From: Solirubrobacteraceae bacterium
Lineage (GTDB): Bacteria; Actinomycetota; Thermoleophilia; Solirubrobacterales; Solirubrobacteraceae
Assembly (NCBI GenBank): GCA_030151725.1
Contig: JASLDD010000290.1
Coordinates: forward strand, 1-64,000
Length of the DNA: 64,000 bases
Direction: 5' to 3'
Position numbers and translations under genes: made by a program. The notes beneath the pieces were generated by a model that saw only the letters and a program-made list of their open reading frames with translations, was not told the DNA's origin and made no database searches. Below, piece by piece: positions 25,029-33,583 of this stretch. How positions within the stretch are numbered: position 1 is the first letter of the stretch; every line of letters begins with the position of its first letter.

Positions 25029-25978
25029 GTGGTGTCCTCGTCCTGGGCGAGATCACCACCGCGGGTGAGTTGCGGGCCTCCACGCTCGAGCTGATCGGCG
25101 CGGGGCTTGCCCTCGGCGGCGCGGGGCCTGTGTCGGTGGCGCTCGTCGGCAGCGATCCCGAGGCTCACGTGCCGGCGGTGAACGTGGCGGGGGTCGAGGA
25201 GATCGTCCTGGTGCGCTGCGAGGGCTATGAGGCTCACGTTATGCAGACGGCTTTGACCGCCCTGATCGAGACACGCAAACCGGCAGTGGTACTCGCCGCC
25301 CACACGCCGGACTCGCTTGGCTTCGTCGCGGCTGTGGCCGCGCGCATGCGGCTCGGCTTCGCGAGCGAAGTCATAGCCGCTTCGTGGGAGCAGGCGGGCC
25401 TGCTGGTGCGCCGCCCAGCCTACGGCGGGCGGCTGATCTCCGAGCTCGACTTCCCGGACAAGGAGACGGTGGTGCTGATGCTCCGGCGAGGCGCGTTTGA
25501 GCCCGTAGCGACAGGCGCCGGTGGTGGCGCGCGGCAGTCGCAGCTTGCGGTCGAGCTCGCCGGCAGCGCGCGCAGCGAGCGCCTCGAGCTGCGCGAGGCG
25601 CCGGCCGGGGACGTGGACATTGCCAAGGCGGACTTCCTCGTCTCGATCGGGCGTAGCGTGGGCGAGGCGCGCGTCGGGGAGCTCGAGCGCTTGGCGCAGC
25701 GACTGGGGGCGACGCTGTCGGCGTCGGGTCCGCCGGTGGAGGGAGGCTGGGTGGCGAGGACGCGCAAGGTCGGCCAATCAGGGCGGACGGTCGCCCCGCG
25801 CGTGTATCTGGCGCTGGGCATCTCCGGCGCGCCGCAGCACCTGGCCGGAATGTCCAAGGCCAGGACGATCATCGCGGTCAACACCGACCCCGATGCACGG
25901 ATCTTCGACGTGGCCCACTATGGTGCCGTTGCCGATCTGTTCGAGGTCACTGCCGAGCTCGAACGCCGGCTCTCCTAG
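25025..25978 (+). CDS. etfA: Electron transfer flavoprotein subunit alpha
   Basis: A 317-residue ETF alpha/FixB protein. The C-terminal FAD domain has GRSVGEARVGELERLAQRLG, GQSGRTVAPRVYLALGISGA and VNTDPDARIFDVAHYGAVAD. It forms the ETF heterodimer with the preceding gene and lies 3 bp before the acyl-CoA dehydrogenase, a second likely electron donor. Confidence 0.94.
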   Translation: MSGVLVLGEITTAGELRASTLELIGAGLALGGAGPVSVALVGSDPEAHVPAVNVAGVEEIVLVRCEGYEAHVMQTALTALIETRKPAVVLAAHTPDSLGFVAAVAARMRLGFASEVIAASWEQAGLLVRRPAYGGRLISELDFPDKETVVLMLRRGAFEPVATGAGGGARQSQLAVELAGSARSERLELREAPAGDVDIAKADFLVSIGRSVGEARVGELERLAQRLGATLSASGPPVEGGWVARTRKVGQSGRTVAPRVYLALGISGAPQHLAGMSKARTIIAVNTDPDARIFDVAHYGAVADLFEVTAELERRLS

Positions 25979-25981
25979 CCC

Positions 25982-27139
25982 ATGGATTTCACAGAGCCAG
26001 AGGATGCCCGCGCCATCCGGGACGCGGTGCGGGCGCTGTGCGCTCGCTTTCCGGGCGAGTACTGGCGTGGCCTCGAGCCGGATCGCTATCCGAGCGAGTT
26101 CGTGGCTGCGCTCGCCGAGCAGGGCTGGCTGGCTGCCCTGATCCCGGAGGAGTACGGGGGCTCCGGCCTGGCGCTTTCGACGGCGAGCACGATCCTCGAG
26201 GAGGTGTGCGCCTCGGGCGCCAACGCGGGCGCGTGTCACGCGCAGATGTACACGATGGGCACGCTGCTGCGTCATGGAAGCGATGCCATGAAGAGCGCCT
26301 ACCTGCCGGAGATCGCGGCGGGCCGGCTGCGCCTGCAGGCATTTGCCGTGACAGAGCCGGACGCGGGATCGGACACCACGCAGATCGCAACTCGCGCCGA
26401 GCGCACGGCGGACGGCTATGTGGTCAACGGGCAGAAGATCTGGACCTCCCGCGCCGAGCACTCCGACCTGATGGTGCTGCTCGCGCGCACGACGCCGATC
26501 GAGCAGACCCCCAAGCGCACGGCGGGCCTGTCGGTCTTCTTGGTGGACATGCGCGAGCGCGGAGCGCAGCTGACGATCAGGCCGATCAAGACGATGATCA
26601 ACCACGCCACCACGGAGGTCTTCTTCGAGAACCTGAGGCTTCCCGCGGATGCCCTCATCGGCGAGGAAGGTGAGGGCTTCGGCTACATCCTCGACGGCAT
26701 GAATGCAGAGCGCATCCTGATCGCGGCGGAGTGCATCGGCGACTGTCGCTTCTTCCTCGACCGCGCCGTGGCCTACGCGAGCGAACGGGTCGTGTTCGGG
26801 CACCCGATCGGCGCCAATCAGGGCGTCCAGTTCCCGCTTGCGCGGGCGTACATGGCGATGAGCGCCGCCGACCTCGTGCGCTGGAAGGCTGCATGGCTGT
26901 ACGACCAGGGGTTGCCCGCGGGAGCTGAGGCGAACATGGCCAAGTACCTCGCCTCGGAGGCCTCTTGGGAAGCGGCCAACGCCGCGCTGGACGCGCACGG
27001 GGGCTTTGGCTTCGCCCAGGAGTACGACATCGAGCGCAAGTTCCGCGAGACGCGCCTTTATAAGACAGCCCCTGTCAACAACAACCTGATCCAGGCCTAC
27101 GTCGGCCAGCACGTGCTCGGGCTGCCGCGCTCGTATTGA
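25982..27139 (+). CDS. Acyl-CoA dehydrogenase family protein
   Basis: A 385-residue flavoprotein with the ACAD fold: FAVTEPDAGSD, NGQKIWTS, NAERILIAAE and ALDAHGGFGFAQEYDIERKFRETRLY. Where medium-chain enzymes have the Glu of IYEGT, this one reads LYKTAP, so the base must come from elsewhere or the reaction differs. It may use the ETF encoded upstream. Last gene of the 22150-27139 operon. Confidence 0.9.
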   Translation: MDFTEPEDARAIRDAVRALCARFPGEYWRGLEPDRYPSEFVAALAEQGWLAALIPEEYGGSGLALSTASTILEEVCASGANAGACHAQMYTMGTLLRHGSDAMKSAYLPEIAAGRLRLQAFAVTEPDAGSDTTQIATRAERTADGYVVNGQKIWTSRAEHSDLMVLLARTTPIEQTPKRTAGLSVFLVDMRERGAQLTIRPIKTMINHATTEVFFENLRLPADALIGEEGEGFGYILDGMNAERILIAAECIGDCRFFLDRAVAYASERVVFGHPIGANQGVQFPLARAYMAMSAADLVRWKAAWLYDQGLPAGAEANMAKYLASEASWEAANAALDAHGGFGFAQEYDIERKFRETRLYKTAPVNNNLIQAYVGQHVLGLPRSY

Positions 27140-27144
27140 GCGAT

Positions 27145-27729
27145 TCAGGCGCCGTTGTGCTTTGGGTATTCGTGAACTGAGACCAGCCGCACCGGCCCCT
27201 CGACCACGCGGTAGGTGTGCGGACGGTCGGCGCGGAAGCTGATCAGGTCGCCCTGACCGAGGGTCTCGGAGAAGGACTCTGTCGATATCTCAACGACTCC
27301 CGCTGCGACTGTGATGTGCTCGAAGATCCCGCTCACATGCGCGCTCGCATGGCGCACGGCCCCCTCGTCGAGCACGAGTGTGTAGATCTCAATCAGCGCG
27401 CCCCCGGTACGGGTGAGCATGTGGCGAATCACCAGGCCATCGCTGTCGAGTCCAGCCTGGTCGATGGCGATCACAGATGCGTCGTCGGAGCGCACCACCG
27501 ACACGTCGTCGGTGGGAGGCTCGTCGTGGAAGAGGCTCGCAAACGGCACGCCCAGGGCGGCCGCGAGCGCCCACACGGTGTCGATCGACGGGTTGCCCTG
27601 CCCGCGCTCGATCAACGACACGGTCGACTTGGCCACGCCGGCCTGTTCGGCCAACGCGGAGAGGGTCATCTCGCGCGTCATCCTCCAGCGACGCAGGTTG
27701 CGCGCGATCGGCTGAACGGCCCCTGGCAC
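27145..27729 (-). CDS. XRE-type regulator with cupin domain
   Basis: A 194-residue regulator. The N-terminal helix-turn-helix (NLRRWRMTREMTLSALAEQA, then STVSLIERGQGNPSIDT) is followed by a C-terminal cupin (about 110-190) that probably binds a small effector, as in PuuR-like proteins. I chose the GTG at 27729; upstream codons are basic and run into the divergent promoter. It converges on the acyl-CoA dehydrogenase and is divergent from the aminotransferase, so it is a likely local regulator. Confidence 0.88.
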   Translation of the reverse strand: MPGAVQPIARNLRRWRMTREMTLSALAEQAGVAKSTVSLIERGQGNPSIDTVWALAAALGVPFASLFHDEPPTDDVSVVRSDDASVIAIDQAGLDSDGLVIRHMLTRTGGALIEIYTLVLDEGAVRHASAHVSGIFEHITVAAGVVEISTESFSETLGQGDLISFRADRPHTYRVVEGPVRLVSVHEYPKHNGA

Positions 27730-27786
27730 GGCGCTAGTTGTACCGCAAGGATGGGCGCACAAGTAGTTGACTCCCAGTGGTAGAAT

Positions 27787-27810
27787 ATATCGGTCCACAA
27801 GCCAAGATAT
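27787..27810. promoter_or_regulatory. Class 2 dyad site B
   Basis: ATATC and GATAT arms are separated by 14 bp, 28 bp before the aminotransferase start. The block TATCGGTCCA and the downstream GATATCGAACGC are shared with the site at 36946-36969. It lies in the gap divergent from the XRE-cupin gene. Confidence 0.5.
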
Positions 27811-27838
27811 CGAACGCCGTCTTAGGAGCCTCCGGAAG

Positions 27839-29140
27839 ATGACCAATGTGGTGCTGCGCGCGGATGCGCGAGCGAGCGTCGAGGACGTCTACCGCCGCCG
27901 TACTCCCCGCTCGGCGCAGGCGATGGAGCGCGCGCGGCGCTACATGGTGCGGGGCATCACGCGAGGCTGGGGCTATCACCTTCCCTACCCGATCGTGGGA
28001 GCACGCGGCGAAGGCCCGTACCTGTTCGATCTCGACAACAACCGCTACGTCGACCTCGCCAACAACGGCCTGAGCCTGATCCACGGTCACGCCTTCCCGC
28101 CGGTCGTCCAGGCGCTGAAGGCGGCGGTCGAGCGAGGCAGCGGCTGGCTGGTGGCCTCCGAGGAGCAGATCGACTTCGCGCAGTTGCTGTGTGAGCGGAT
28201 CGAGGTGTACGAGCGTGTGCGCTTCACGAACTCGGGGACCGAGTCGGGCATGCTGGCAATGAAAGTCGCCCGTGCATTCACGGGTCGGGGCGCGGTGCTG
28301 AAGGCGATCGACGGCTTCCACGGCTCGTTCGACGATCTCGAGGTCGGGCTGTATGACCGCCCGGAGGTTCCCGGCCGTGTGTATCTGGCTCCGTTCGGCG
28401 ACGCGGAGGCGTTTGAGCGCAAGCTGGCCGAGCACGGCGAGGAGATCGCCGCGGTGGTGCTCGAGCCGCTGATGTTCAGCGGCCTGGTCACGACCGCGCC
28501 GCCGGGCTTCCTCAAGCGTGTCCAGGAGGCGGCCAGGCGCGCGGGCGCGCTGTTCGTGCTCGACGACTGCCTGATGCTGCGGCTTGCCTTCGGCGGCTCG
28601 GCGGAGCGCTATGCGCTCGAGCCCGACCTGACGTTCCTCGGCAAGTTCATCGGCGGAGGCATGCCGATGGGTGTGCTCGGGGGGCGGGAGGAGATCATGG
28701 AGGTGCTCGACCCGTACCGTCCCGAGCCGCTCTACCACGGTGGCTCGTTCAACGGGAACCTGCTATCGAGCGTGGCCGGACGGGTGAGCCTCGAACACTT
28801 CACAGCGGAGACGATCGCGGCGATGGACGCGCGCACCGAGAGCCTGCAGGCGGCGCTGCGCGCCGAGGCCGACGCGCTTGGCCTGCCGCTGACGATCGTG
28901 GGCGAAGGCTCGGTCCTGGGCGTGTACGTCACCTCCGAGCTGCAGCGCCACGACGGGAGCTTCAACGCCGGCGAGGCCACGCAGCTGCTGCACCTGGCGG
29001 CTCTGACGCACGGCGTGCTGATGGGGCCGGGGGGCGAGATAGCGCTGTCTAGCGCCACCTCGGGCGCGGCGCTAGACCGTGCGCATGAGGGGCTGTTGAA
29101 GGCGTTGCAGGACGTAGCTCGGTTGACGACAATCCAATGA
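27839..29140 (+). CDS. Class III aminotransferase (GSA-aminomutase-like), copy A
   Basis: A 433-residue PLP enzyme of the glutamate-1-semialdehyde aminomutase/omega-transaminase group. It has TNSGTESGMLAMKVARAFTG, FHGSFDDLEVGL, ILDDC-like LDDCLML, and the PLP-lysine segment FLGKFIGGGMPMG. YHGGSFNGNLL is shared with copy B at 30370. It could remove the amino group of a compound released by the amine or amide enzymes nearby. Start at ATG 27839, GGAG about 11 nt upstream. First gene of a unit with RidA-like and Hyi-like genes. Confidence 0.9.
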   Translation: MTNVVLRADARASVEDVYRRRTPRSAQAMERARRYMVRGITRGWGYHLPYPIVGARGEGPYLFDLDNNRYVDLANNGLSLIHGHAFPPVVQALKAAVERGSGWLVASEEQIDFAQLLCERIEVYERVRFTNSGTESGMLAMKVARAFTGRGAVLKAIDGFHGSFDDLEVGLYDRPEVPGRVYLAPFGDAEAFERKLAEHGEEIAAVVLEPLMFSGLVTTAPPGFLKRVQEAARRAGALFVLDDCLMLRLAFGGSAERYALEPDLTFLGKFIGGGMPMGVLGGREEIMEVLDPYRPEPLYHGGSFNGNLLSSVAGRVSLEHFTAETIAAMDARTESLQAALRAEADALGLPLTIVGEGSVLGVYVTSELQRHDGSFNAGEATQLLHLAALTHGVLMGPGGEIALSSATSGAALDRAHEGLLKALQDVARLTTIQ

Positions 29141-29158
29141 AATGAGAGGAATAGGGGT

Positions 29159-29542
29159 ATGGACAAGCAGCGCGTAGAGAGCCCGTGGGGGACCACGTTC
29201 TGTGACTCGATCAGCTTTGAAGGGCCAGGACGCTGGATCTATGTCTCAGGTCAGATCGGCGCCGATGAGAACGGCGAGATGGTCAACGACACGTTTGCGG
29301 CCGAGGCCGAGCAGTGCTTCGCGCGGATCGCAGCATCGCTTGAGAAAGCGGGCGCTCAGATGAGCGACGTGGTCAAGATCACGGGCTACGTGACGAGCAC
29401 CGATTACTACCCCGACTACGACGTGGCACGCGGCAAGGCCTTCGCGGGCAACCCCCCGAGCAGCGCCACGGTGCAGGTGGCGGGACTGGTGGCAGACGCG
29501 CGCGTCGAGATCGAGGCCTTGGCGTTCGCCCCTCCGCGATGA
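29159..29542 (+). CDS. RidA/YjgF-family protein without the catalytic Arg, copy A
   Basis: A 127-residue trimeric RidA-fold protein (YVSGQIGADENGEMV, VVKITGYVTSTDYYP, VEIEALAF). Aligned with E. coli RidA, Arg105 of the PARSCVEV block is Ser (PPSSATVQVAGL), so canonical imine deamination is unlikely. The same replacement occurs in copy B. GAGAGGA precedes the ATG. It sits between aminotransferase A and the Hyi-like gene and may act on a reactive pathway intermediate. Confidence 0.9.
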   Translation: MDKQRVESPWGTTFCDSISFEGPGRWIYVSGQIGADENGEMVNDTFAAEAEQCFARIAASLEKAGAQMSDVVKITGYVTSTDYYPDYDVARGKAFAGNPPSSATVQVAGLVADARVEIEALAFAPPR

Positions 29543-29564
29543 GCCGGATGCGCCGACTCGCGCC

Positions 29565-30362
29565 ATGAGCCTCACCTGGTCGGCGCACATCTCGTGGCTG
29601 TTCGGGGAGCTGCCCTACCTGGAGCGGGTGCGGGCTGCGCGAGAGTCGGGCTTTCGGCGCATCGAAACGGCGTGGCCGCAGAGCGCCCGCGATTGCGAGC
29701 GCCTACCGGATGCGGTGGCCGAGCACGGCGTGCAGGTGGTTTTGCTCAACTGCAATGCCGGAGATGCGCAGGGCGGCGAGCGGGGATTTCTCAACGACCC
29801 AACGAGGCGTGAGGAGGCCGAGCGCGACTTCCTGGCGGCGGCTGAGCTCGCGCAGCTTTTGGGCGCAAAGAACCTCAACGTGCTCGTCGGCAGGGCGCTG
29901 CCGGACGTCGGCCTCGCCGAGCAGAGGGGCGCGGTCGTCGATGCGCTGCGAGCGTTTGCCCCCGAGGCCCGCGCGCAAGGGCTGCGGATACTGCTGGAGC
30001 CGATCAACGCGATCGAGAACCCGGGCTATCTCCTGCCCACCCCCGCTGCTGCAGCTAAGTTGATCGAGGAGTGCGGCTCAGATGGACTGGGGATCCTGTT
30101 CGACATCTACCACGTGGCGTGCGCGGGCGACGACCCGGTGGCTGCGATCGAGTGCCATGGGCCGCTGATCGGCCACGTGCAGATCTCCGACTTTCCCGGC
30201 CGCGGACATCCGGGCAGCGGCGAGCTGCCGATGACGGAGATCCTCGAGCAGCTTGCAGCGAGCGGCTATGAGGGGTCAGTTGGGCTGGAGTATGCGCCGG
30301 GCGTGGACACCGTGAGCTCGCTTGCCTTCCTCGGCTACGCGCGCTATCCGGTGCAGCTGTAG
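29565..30362 (+). CDS. Hydroxypyruvate isomerase-like TIM-barrel protein
   Basis: A 265-residue Hyi/OtnI-like sugar-phosphate isomerase-fold protein: LLNCNAGD, ILLEPINAIENPGYLL with a catalytic Glu, GILFDIYH, HVQISDFPGRGHPGSGEL and GLEYAP. It probably isomerises a short hydroxy-oxo acid. With transaminase and RidA-like neighbours the substrate could be a three- or four-carbon product of the pathway. It converges on aminotransferase B (7 bp gap). Confidence 0.88.
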   Translation: MSLTWSAHISWLFGELPYLERVRAARESGFRRIETAWPQSARDCERLPDAVAEHGVQVVLLNCNAGDAQGGERGFLNDPTRREEAERDFLAAAELAQLLGAKNLNVLVGRALPDVGLAEQRGAVVDALRAFAPEARAQGLRILLEPINAIENPGYLLPTPAAAAKLIEECGSDGLGILFDIYHVACAGDDPVAAIECHGPLIGHVQISDFPGRGHPGSGELPMTEILEQLAASGYEGSVGLEYAPGVDTVSSLAFLGYARYPVQL

Positions 30363-30369
30363 GCGTGGA

Positions 30370-31647
30370 TCAGACGCGGTCCACCGCGGCCTCGGAGAGG
30401 TCTGCGACGGCGCCCCGCAGGGCGGCGCTCGCCTGGGCGATCTCAAGGTCGGTCAATGCGGTGCACAGGCCGAACTCGCCACCGATGCCGTAGTAGACGC
30501 CGCGATTGACGGCCGCGAGGTGCAGCAGCTTGGTCGCGTCCCAGTCGATCTCCCCGCCGTCTTCGTCGAGGGCATAGAGGCCAAAGGCGGAGCCCACGCC
30601 GCTGGTGCGCAGGGGCACGCCGGCCGCCTGCGAGGCGGCGCTGAGGTCCTCGCGAAGAGCGTCGCCCTGGGCGTCGATCCGCTCGATGTCGGCGGCGGTG
30701 AGGTCGCGCACGGCGATCGTGCCGGCGATCATCCCGAGCAGGTTGCCGTTGAAGGACCCGCCGTGGTACAGCGGGCGCTCGGGGTGCAGGTCGAAGGCGC
30801 TCATCAACTCGGCCGAGGCGGCCACGACTCCGACGGGCAGCCCGCCGCCGATCCACTTGCCCAGGCAGGTGATGTCTGCGGTGAGCCCGAAGCGCTCCGC
30901 TGAGCCGCCCTCGGCCAACCTGAACATGAGGCAGTCGTCGAGGATGAACAGCACGCCTGCCTCGCGAGCGAGCTCGCACAGTGCCGGTAGGAAGCCGTCT
31001 GGCGGGGGCGTGACAACGCCCGTGTACTGCACCGGCTCGACCACGATCGCGGCCACCTCGCCGGGGTGGCGCTCGAGCGCCGCGCGGTAGCTGTCGAGGT
31101 CGCCGAAGGTGGCCAGTGCGACGCGCCCGGCGAGCTCGCCCTGTCCCTGCAGACCCACCTCCAGATCGTCATAGGAGCCGTGGTAGCCGTGCCAGGCCTT
31201 GACGATCAGCTGGCGCTGGGTGACGTGGCGGGCGAGTTTGACGGCGAGCATGGTGGCCTCTGTGCCCGTGTTCGCAAAGCGCACCTGCTCGGCGCCGGGC
31301 ACGCGCGCGCGCAGCAGCTCGGCGAACTCGATCTGCGCATCGGAGGTCCCGGGCCAGGCGGTGCCGCGGGCGAGCACCGGACGCAATGCGTCTTCGATCG
31401 GGCCATAGGCGTGTCCGTGCATGAGGCTCAGGCCGTTGCTGAATAGGTCGATGTAGCGGTTGCCGTCGACGTCGTAGAGAGTGGCTCCGCGACCACGCTC
31501 GAAGACGACCGGATATGGCGCAAACCAGCTGAGCGTGCGCGTCAGGCCGCGGGGCATCGAGCGGGCGGCCCGCTCCATCATCTGGGCCGAGGCCGGGGTG
31601 AGCCGCTCGTACTCCTGCTGGATGGCCGTCTTCTCGTACTCAGGCAC
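30370..31647 (-). CDS. Class III aminotransferase (GSA-aminomutase-like), copy B
   Basis: A 425-residue PLP enzyme paralogous to copy A: FANTGTEATMLAVKLARH, WHGYHGSYDDLEVGL, ILDDCLMFRLAEGGSAERFG, PLP lysine in CLGKWIGGGLPVG, and YHGGSFNGNLL. I chose the GTG at 31647, with GGGAGGAG 11 nt upstream; the open frame to 31695 runs toward the dyad site C. It is downstream of the RidA-HyuA-HyuB genes but has its own upstream gap with an operator, so it may form a separate transcript. Confidence 0.9.
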   Translation of the reverse strand: MPEYEKTAIQQEYERLTPASAQMMERAARSMPRGLTRTLSWFAPYPVVFERGRGATLYDVDGNRYIDLFSNGLSLMHGHAYGPIEDALRPVLARGTAWPGTSDAQIEFAELLRARVPGAEQVRFANTGTEATMLAVKLARHVTQRQLIVKAWHGYHGSYDDLEVGLQGQGELAGRVALATFGDLDSYRAALERHPGEVAAIVVEPVQYTGVVTPPPDGFLPALCELAREAGVLFILDDCLMFRLAEGGSAERFGLTADITCLGKWIGGGLPVGVVAASAELMSAFDLHPERPLYHGGSFNGNLLGMIAGTIAVRDLTAADIERIDAQGDALREDLSAASQAAGVPLRTSGVGSAFGLYALDEDGGEIDWDATKLLHLAAVNRGVYYGIGGEFGLCTALTDLEIAQASAALRGAVADLSEAAVDRV

Positions 31648-31704
31648 GTGCTCTCGGCTCCTCCCGGCGCACTGGCCTACGCACCGGCGACCCACTTGGA
31701 CTTT

Positions 31705-31722
31705 ATATCGACTGGCTGATAT
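31705..31722. promoter_or_regulatory. Class 1 dyad site C
   Basis: ATATCGACTGGCTGATAT differs from site A at 3 of 18 positions. It lies 58 bp before aminotransferase B in the 124-bp gap after hyuB. Confidence 0.65.
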
Positions 31723-31771
31723 GCATCATACCCGAGGCGAGCTACTGCACGCAAGGTGCTCTCAACGGATC

Positions 31772-33583
31772 TCAACTGGCACCGCCATTTAGGGTGGCGC
31801 GCGCGGCCAGGAGGGCCTCGCGACGCTCGCGAGTGCCCGGCACGTCGACGGCCAACCCGCCGCCGGGACCGTGCTCGGAAAGCGCCACGCCGTAGACGTC
31901 GTGCGCGGCCTTGGCGCTGATCCAGCGCTCGAGCACATCGTTCAAGACCGCCTCTGGGTCGCGCTCCAGCGGGTCTCCGTAGCCACCGCCCCCGGCCTCC
32001 ACGCCGCGAATCCACTGTCCGAGCTCGAGCAGCGAGTCCCCCACGGGCTCCACTTCGCGCTCTGAGCCGTCGCTGTCGATGATGCTCGCCGAGGCCGCTG
32101 TGCCGGGCAGCCCGCCGCGCACGCCCTGGGGCGCGTTGCGGGCGAAGTCGGCGAGGTAGAACGCGCGCAGGGGAGTCGCGCGCGGCCCGTAGACGACCTC
32201 GGATGCGGGCCCACCGCGCAGGCGTCCCGCGCCGCCTGAGTCGGCCAGCAGACGGTAGGAGCGGAACTGCAGCGGATAGGTGCGCTCGAGCATCTCGACG
32301 CTGTCGATGTAGATGGTCTTGGAGCAGTCGGGCATCGCGTAGGTGATCCAGCCGTCGCAGTGGGGCGAGGCGGGGCCGCCGTTGTTGCCGATGACCATCT
32401 CGCTGACGTAGGGCTCGCCGCTGTCCGGATAGGTGCCGGAGAAGACCGCGTAGCCGACACCCATCGCACCGGCGCCCTCGGCCAGGCCCTGGCCGTCGCC
32501 GAGCTGACAGAAGGCGCTCTGGGCCGCGTTGATCATGCGGTTGAGGACGTTGGTGGTCGCAACGGAGGCCGAGTAGGGCTCGGTCAGCCCGCCCATGATC
32601 GATCCCTCGCGGAGCAGCACCTCGACGCGGCGGAAGGACCCGGCGTTGCGCGGTATGTCCTCCTCGAGGCAGTTGAGCAGCGCGATTATGCAGCCGCCGC
32701 GGGCGCAGCTCTCGGAGACGTTGAGGCCGAAAGGAATGCAGTCGGGGTTCTCGCGCAAGTCAAAGCTCACGCGCCCCGCCTCTGGATCGACGTCGATCGT
32801 GACGTTGACCTCGACGCCGTCGGGCAGGCCTGGGATCGGGTCGTGATGGGAGATCGCGCGCAGCTGACGGGCGGGCAGCTTGCGGATCGCCTGCTCCATC
32901 GAGCGCTCGGAGTAGTCGAGCCAGGCGGTGATGAACGAGCGGATCGTCTCGACGCCGTAGCGCGCGATCACCTCCTGCAGGCGGCGCTCGCCGATGCGCG
33001 CGGCGCCCATCGCGGCGAGGTAGTCCCCGTACCAGACGTCGGGTACGCGGATGCGCCGCCGGCACATGCGGATGATGTCCTCGATGTCGCGGTAGTCCTC
33101 CTGGACCTTCACGCACGGGAAGAGCAGGCCCCCCTCGGCGTACACGTCCTCGACGTAGGTGACGTAGGTGGAGGGCTCGGCGTTGCCGCAGTCTGCCTGG
33201 TGGGCCTTGGCGGAGGCGGTGAAGATGTGCTCGCCGTCGATGAAGACGGGCACGAGGATGGTGTGGTCGGCGGTGTGGGTGTTGCCGAGCATGGGGTCGT
33301 TGTGCAGGTAGGCGTCTCCCTCGCGCAGGTCGGGGTGAAGCTCGCGCATGGAGCTCGTCTGCAGCCCTGCGCCGAGCACGTGCACCTGCAGCCCCTCGGC
33401 GGCCGCGAGCAGCTGATCGTCGGCGGTGATGATCGAGCAGGAGAAGTCGCGAGCCATGTTCAGGATCGAGCTGCGCCCGGTGCGAAAGAGCGTGTTGGTC
33501 ATCTCGCGCACGATCGCTTCGAAGCGATGCGCGAGCACTGCCATCAGCGTTGGGTCGAGCTCGCCGGTCGTCTGCGGGTTCAT
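31772..33583 (-). CDS. Hydantoinase B/oxoprolinase family protein, copy 1
   Basis: A 603-residue HyuB-type subunit: FEAIVREMTNTLFRTGRSSI, LHNDPMLGNTHTADHTILVP, KAHQADCGN and the Gly-rich GGGGYGDPLERDPE near the C-terminus. With HyuA it forms ATP-dependent ring-opening or carboxylating enzymes (N-methylhydantoinase, oxoprolinase, caprolactamase and acetophenone carboxylase are relatives). ATGA overlap with hyuA. Which cyclic amide or other substrate it uses is not visible. Confidence 0.92.
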   Translation of the reverse strand: MNPQTTGELDPTLMAVLAHRFEAIVREMTNTLFRTGRSSILNMARDFSCSIITADDQLLAAAEGLQVHVLGAGLQTSSMRELHPDLREGDAYLHNDPMLGNTHTADHTILVPVFIDGEHIFTASAKAHQADCGNAEPSTYVTYVEDVYAEGGLLFPCVKVQEDYRDIEDIIRMCRRRIRVPDVWYGDYLAAMGAARIGERRLQEVIARYGVETIRSFITAWLDYSERSMEQAIRKLPARQLRAISHHDPIPGLPDGVEVNVTIDVDPEAGRVSFDLRENPDCIPFGLNVSESCARGGCIIALLNCLEEDIPRNAGSFRRVEVLLREGSIMGGLTEPYSASVATTNVLNRMINAAQSAFCQLGDGQGLAEGAGAMGVGYAVFSGTYPDSGEPYVSEMVIGNNGGPASPHCDGWITYAMPDCSKTIYIDSVEMLERTYPLQFRSYRLLADSGGAGRLRGGPASEVVYGPRATPLRAFYLADFARNAPQGVRGGLPGTAASASIIDSDGSEREVEPVGDSLLELGQWIRGVEAGGGGYGDPLERDPEAVLNDVLERWISAKAAHDVYGVALSEHGPGGGLAVDVPGTRERREALLAARATLNGGAS

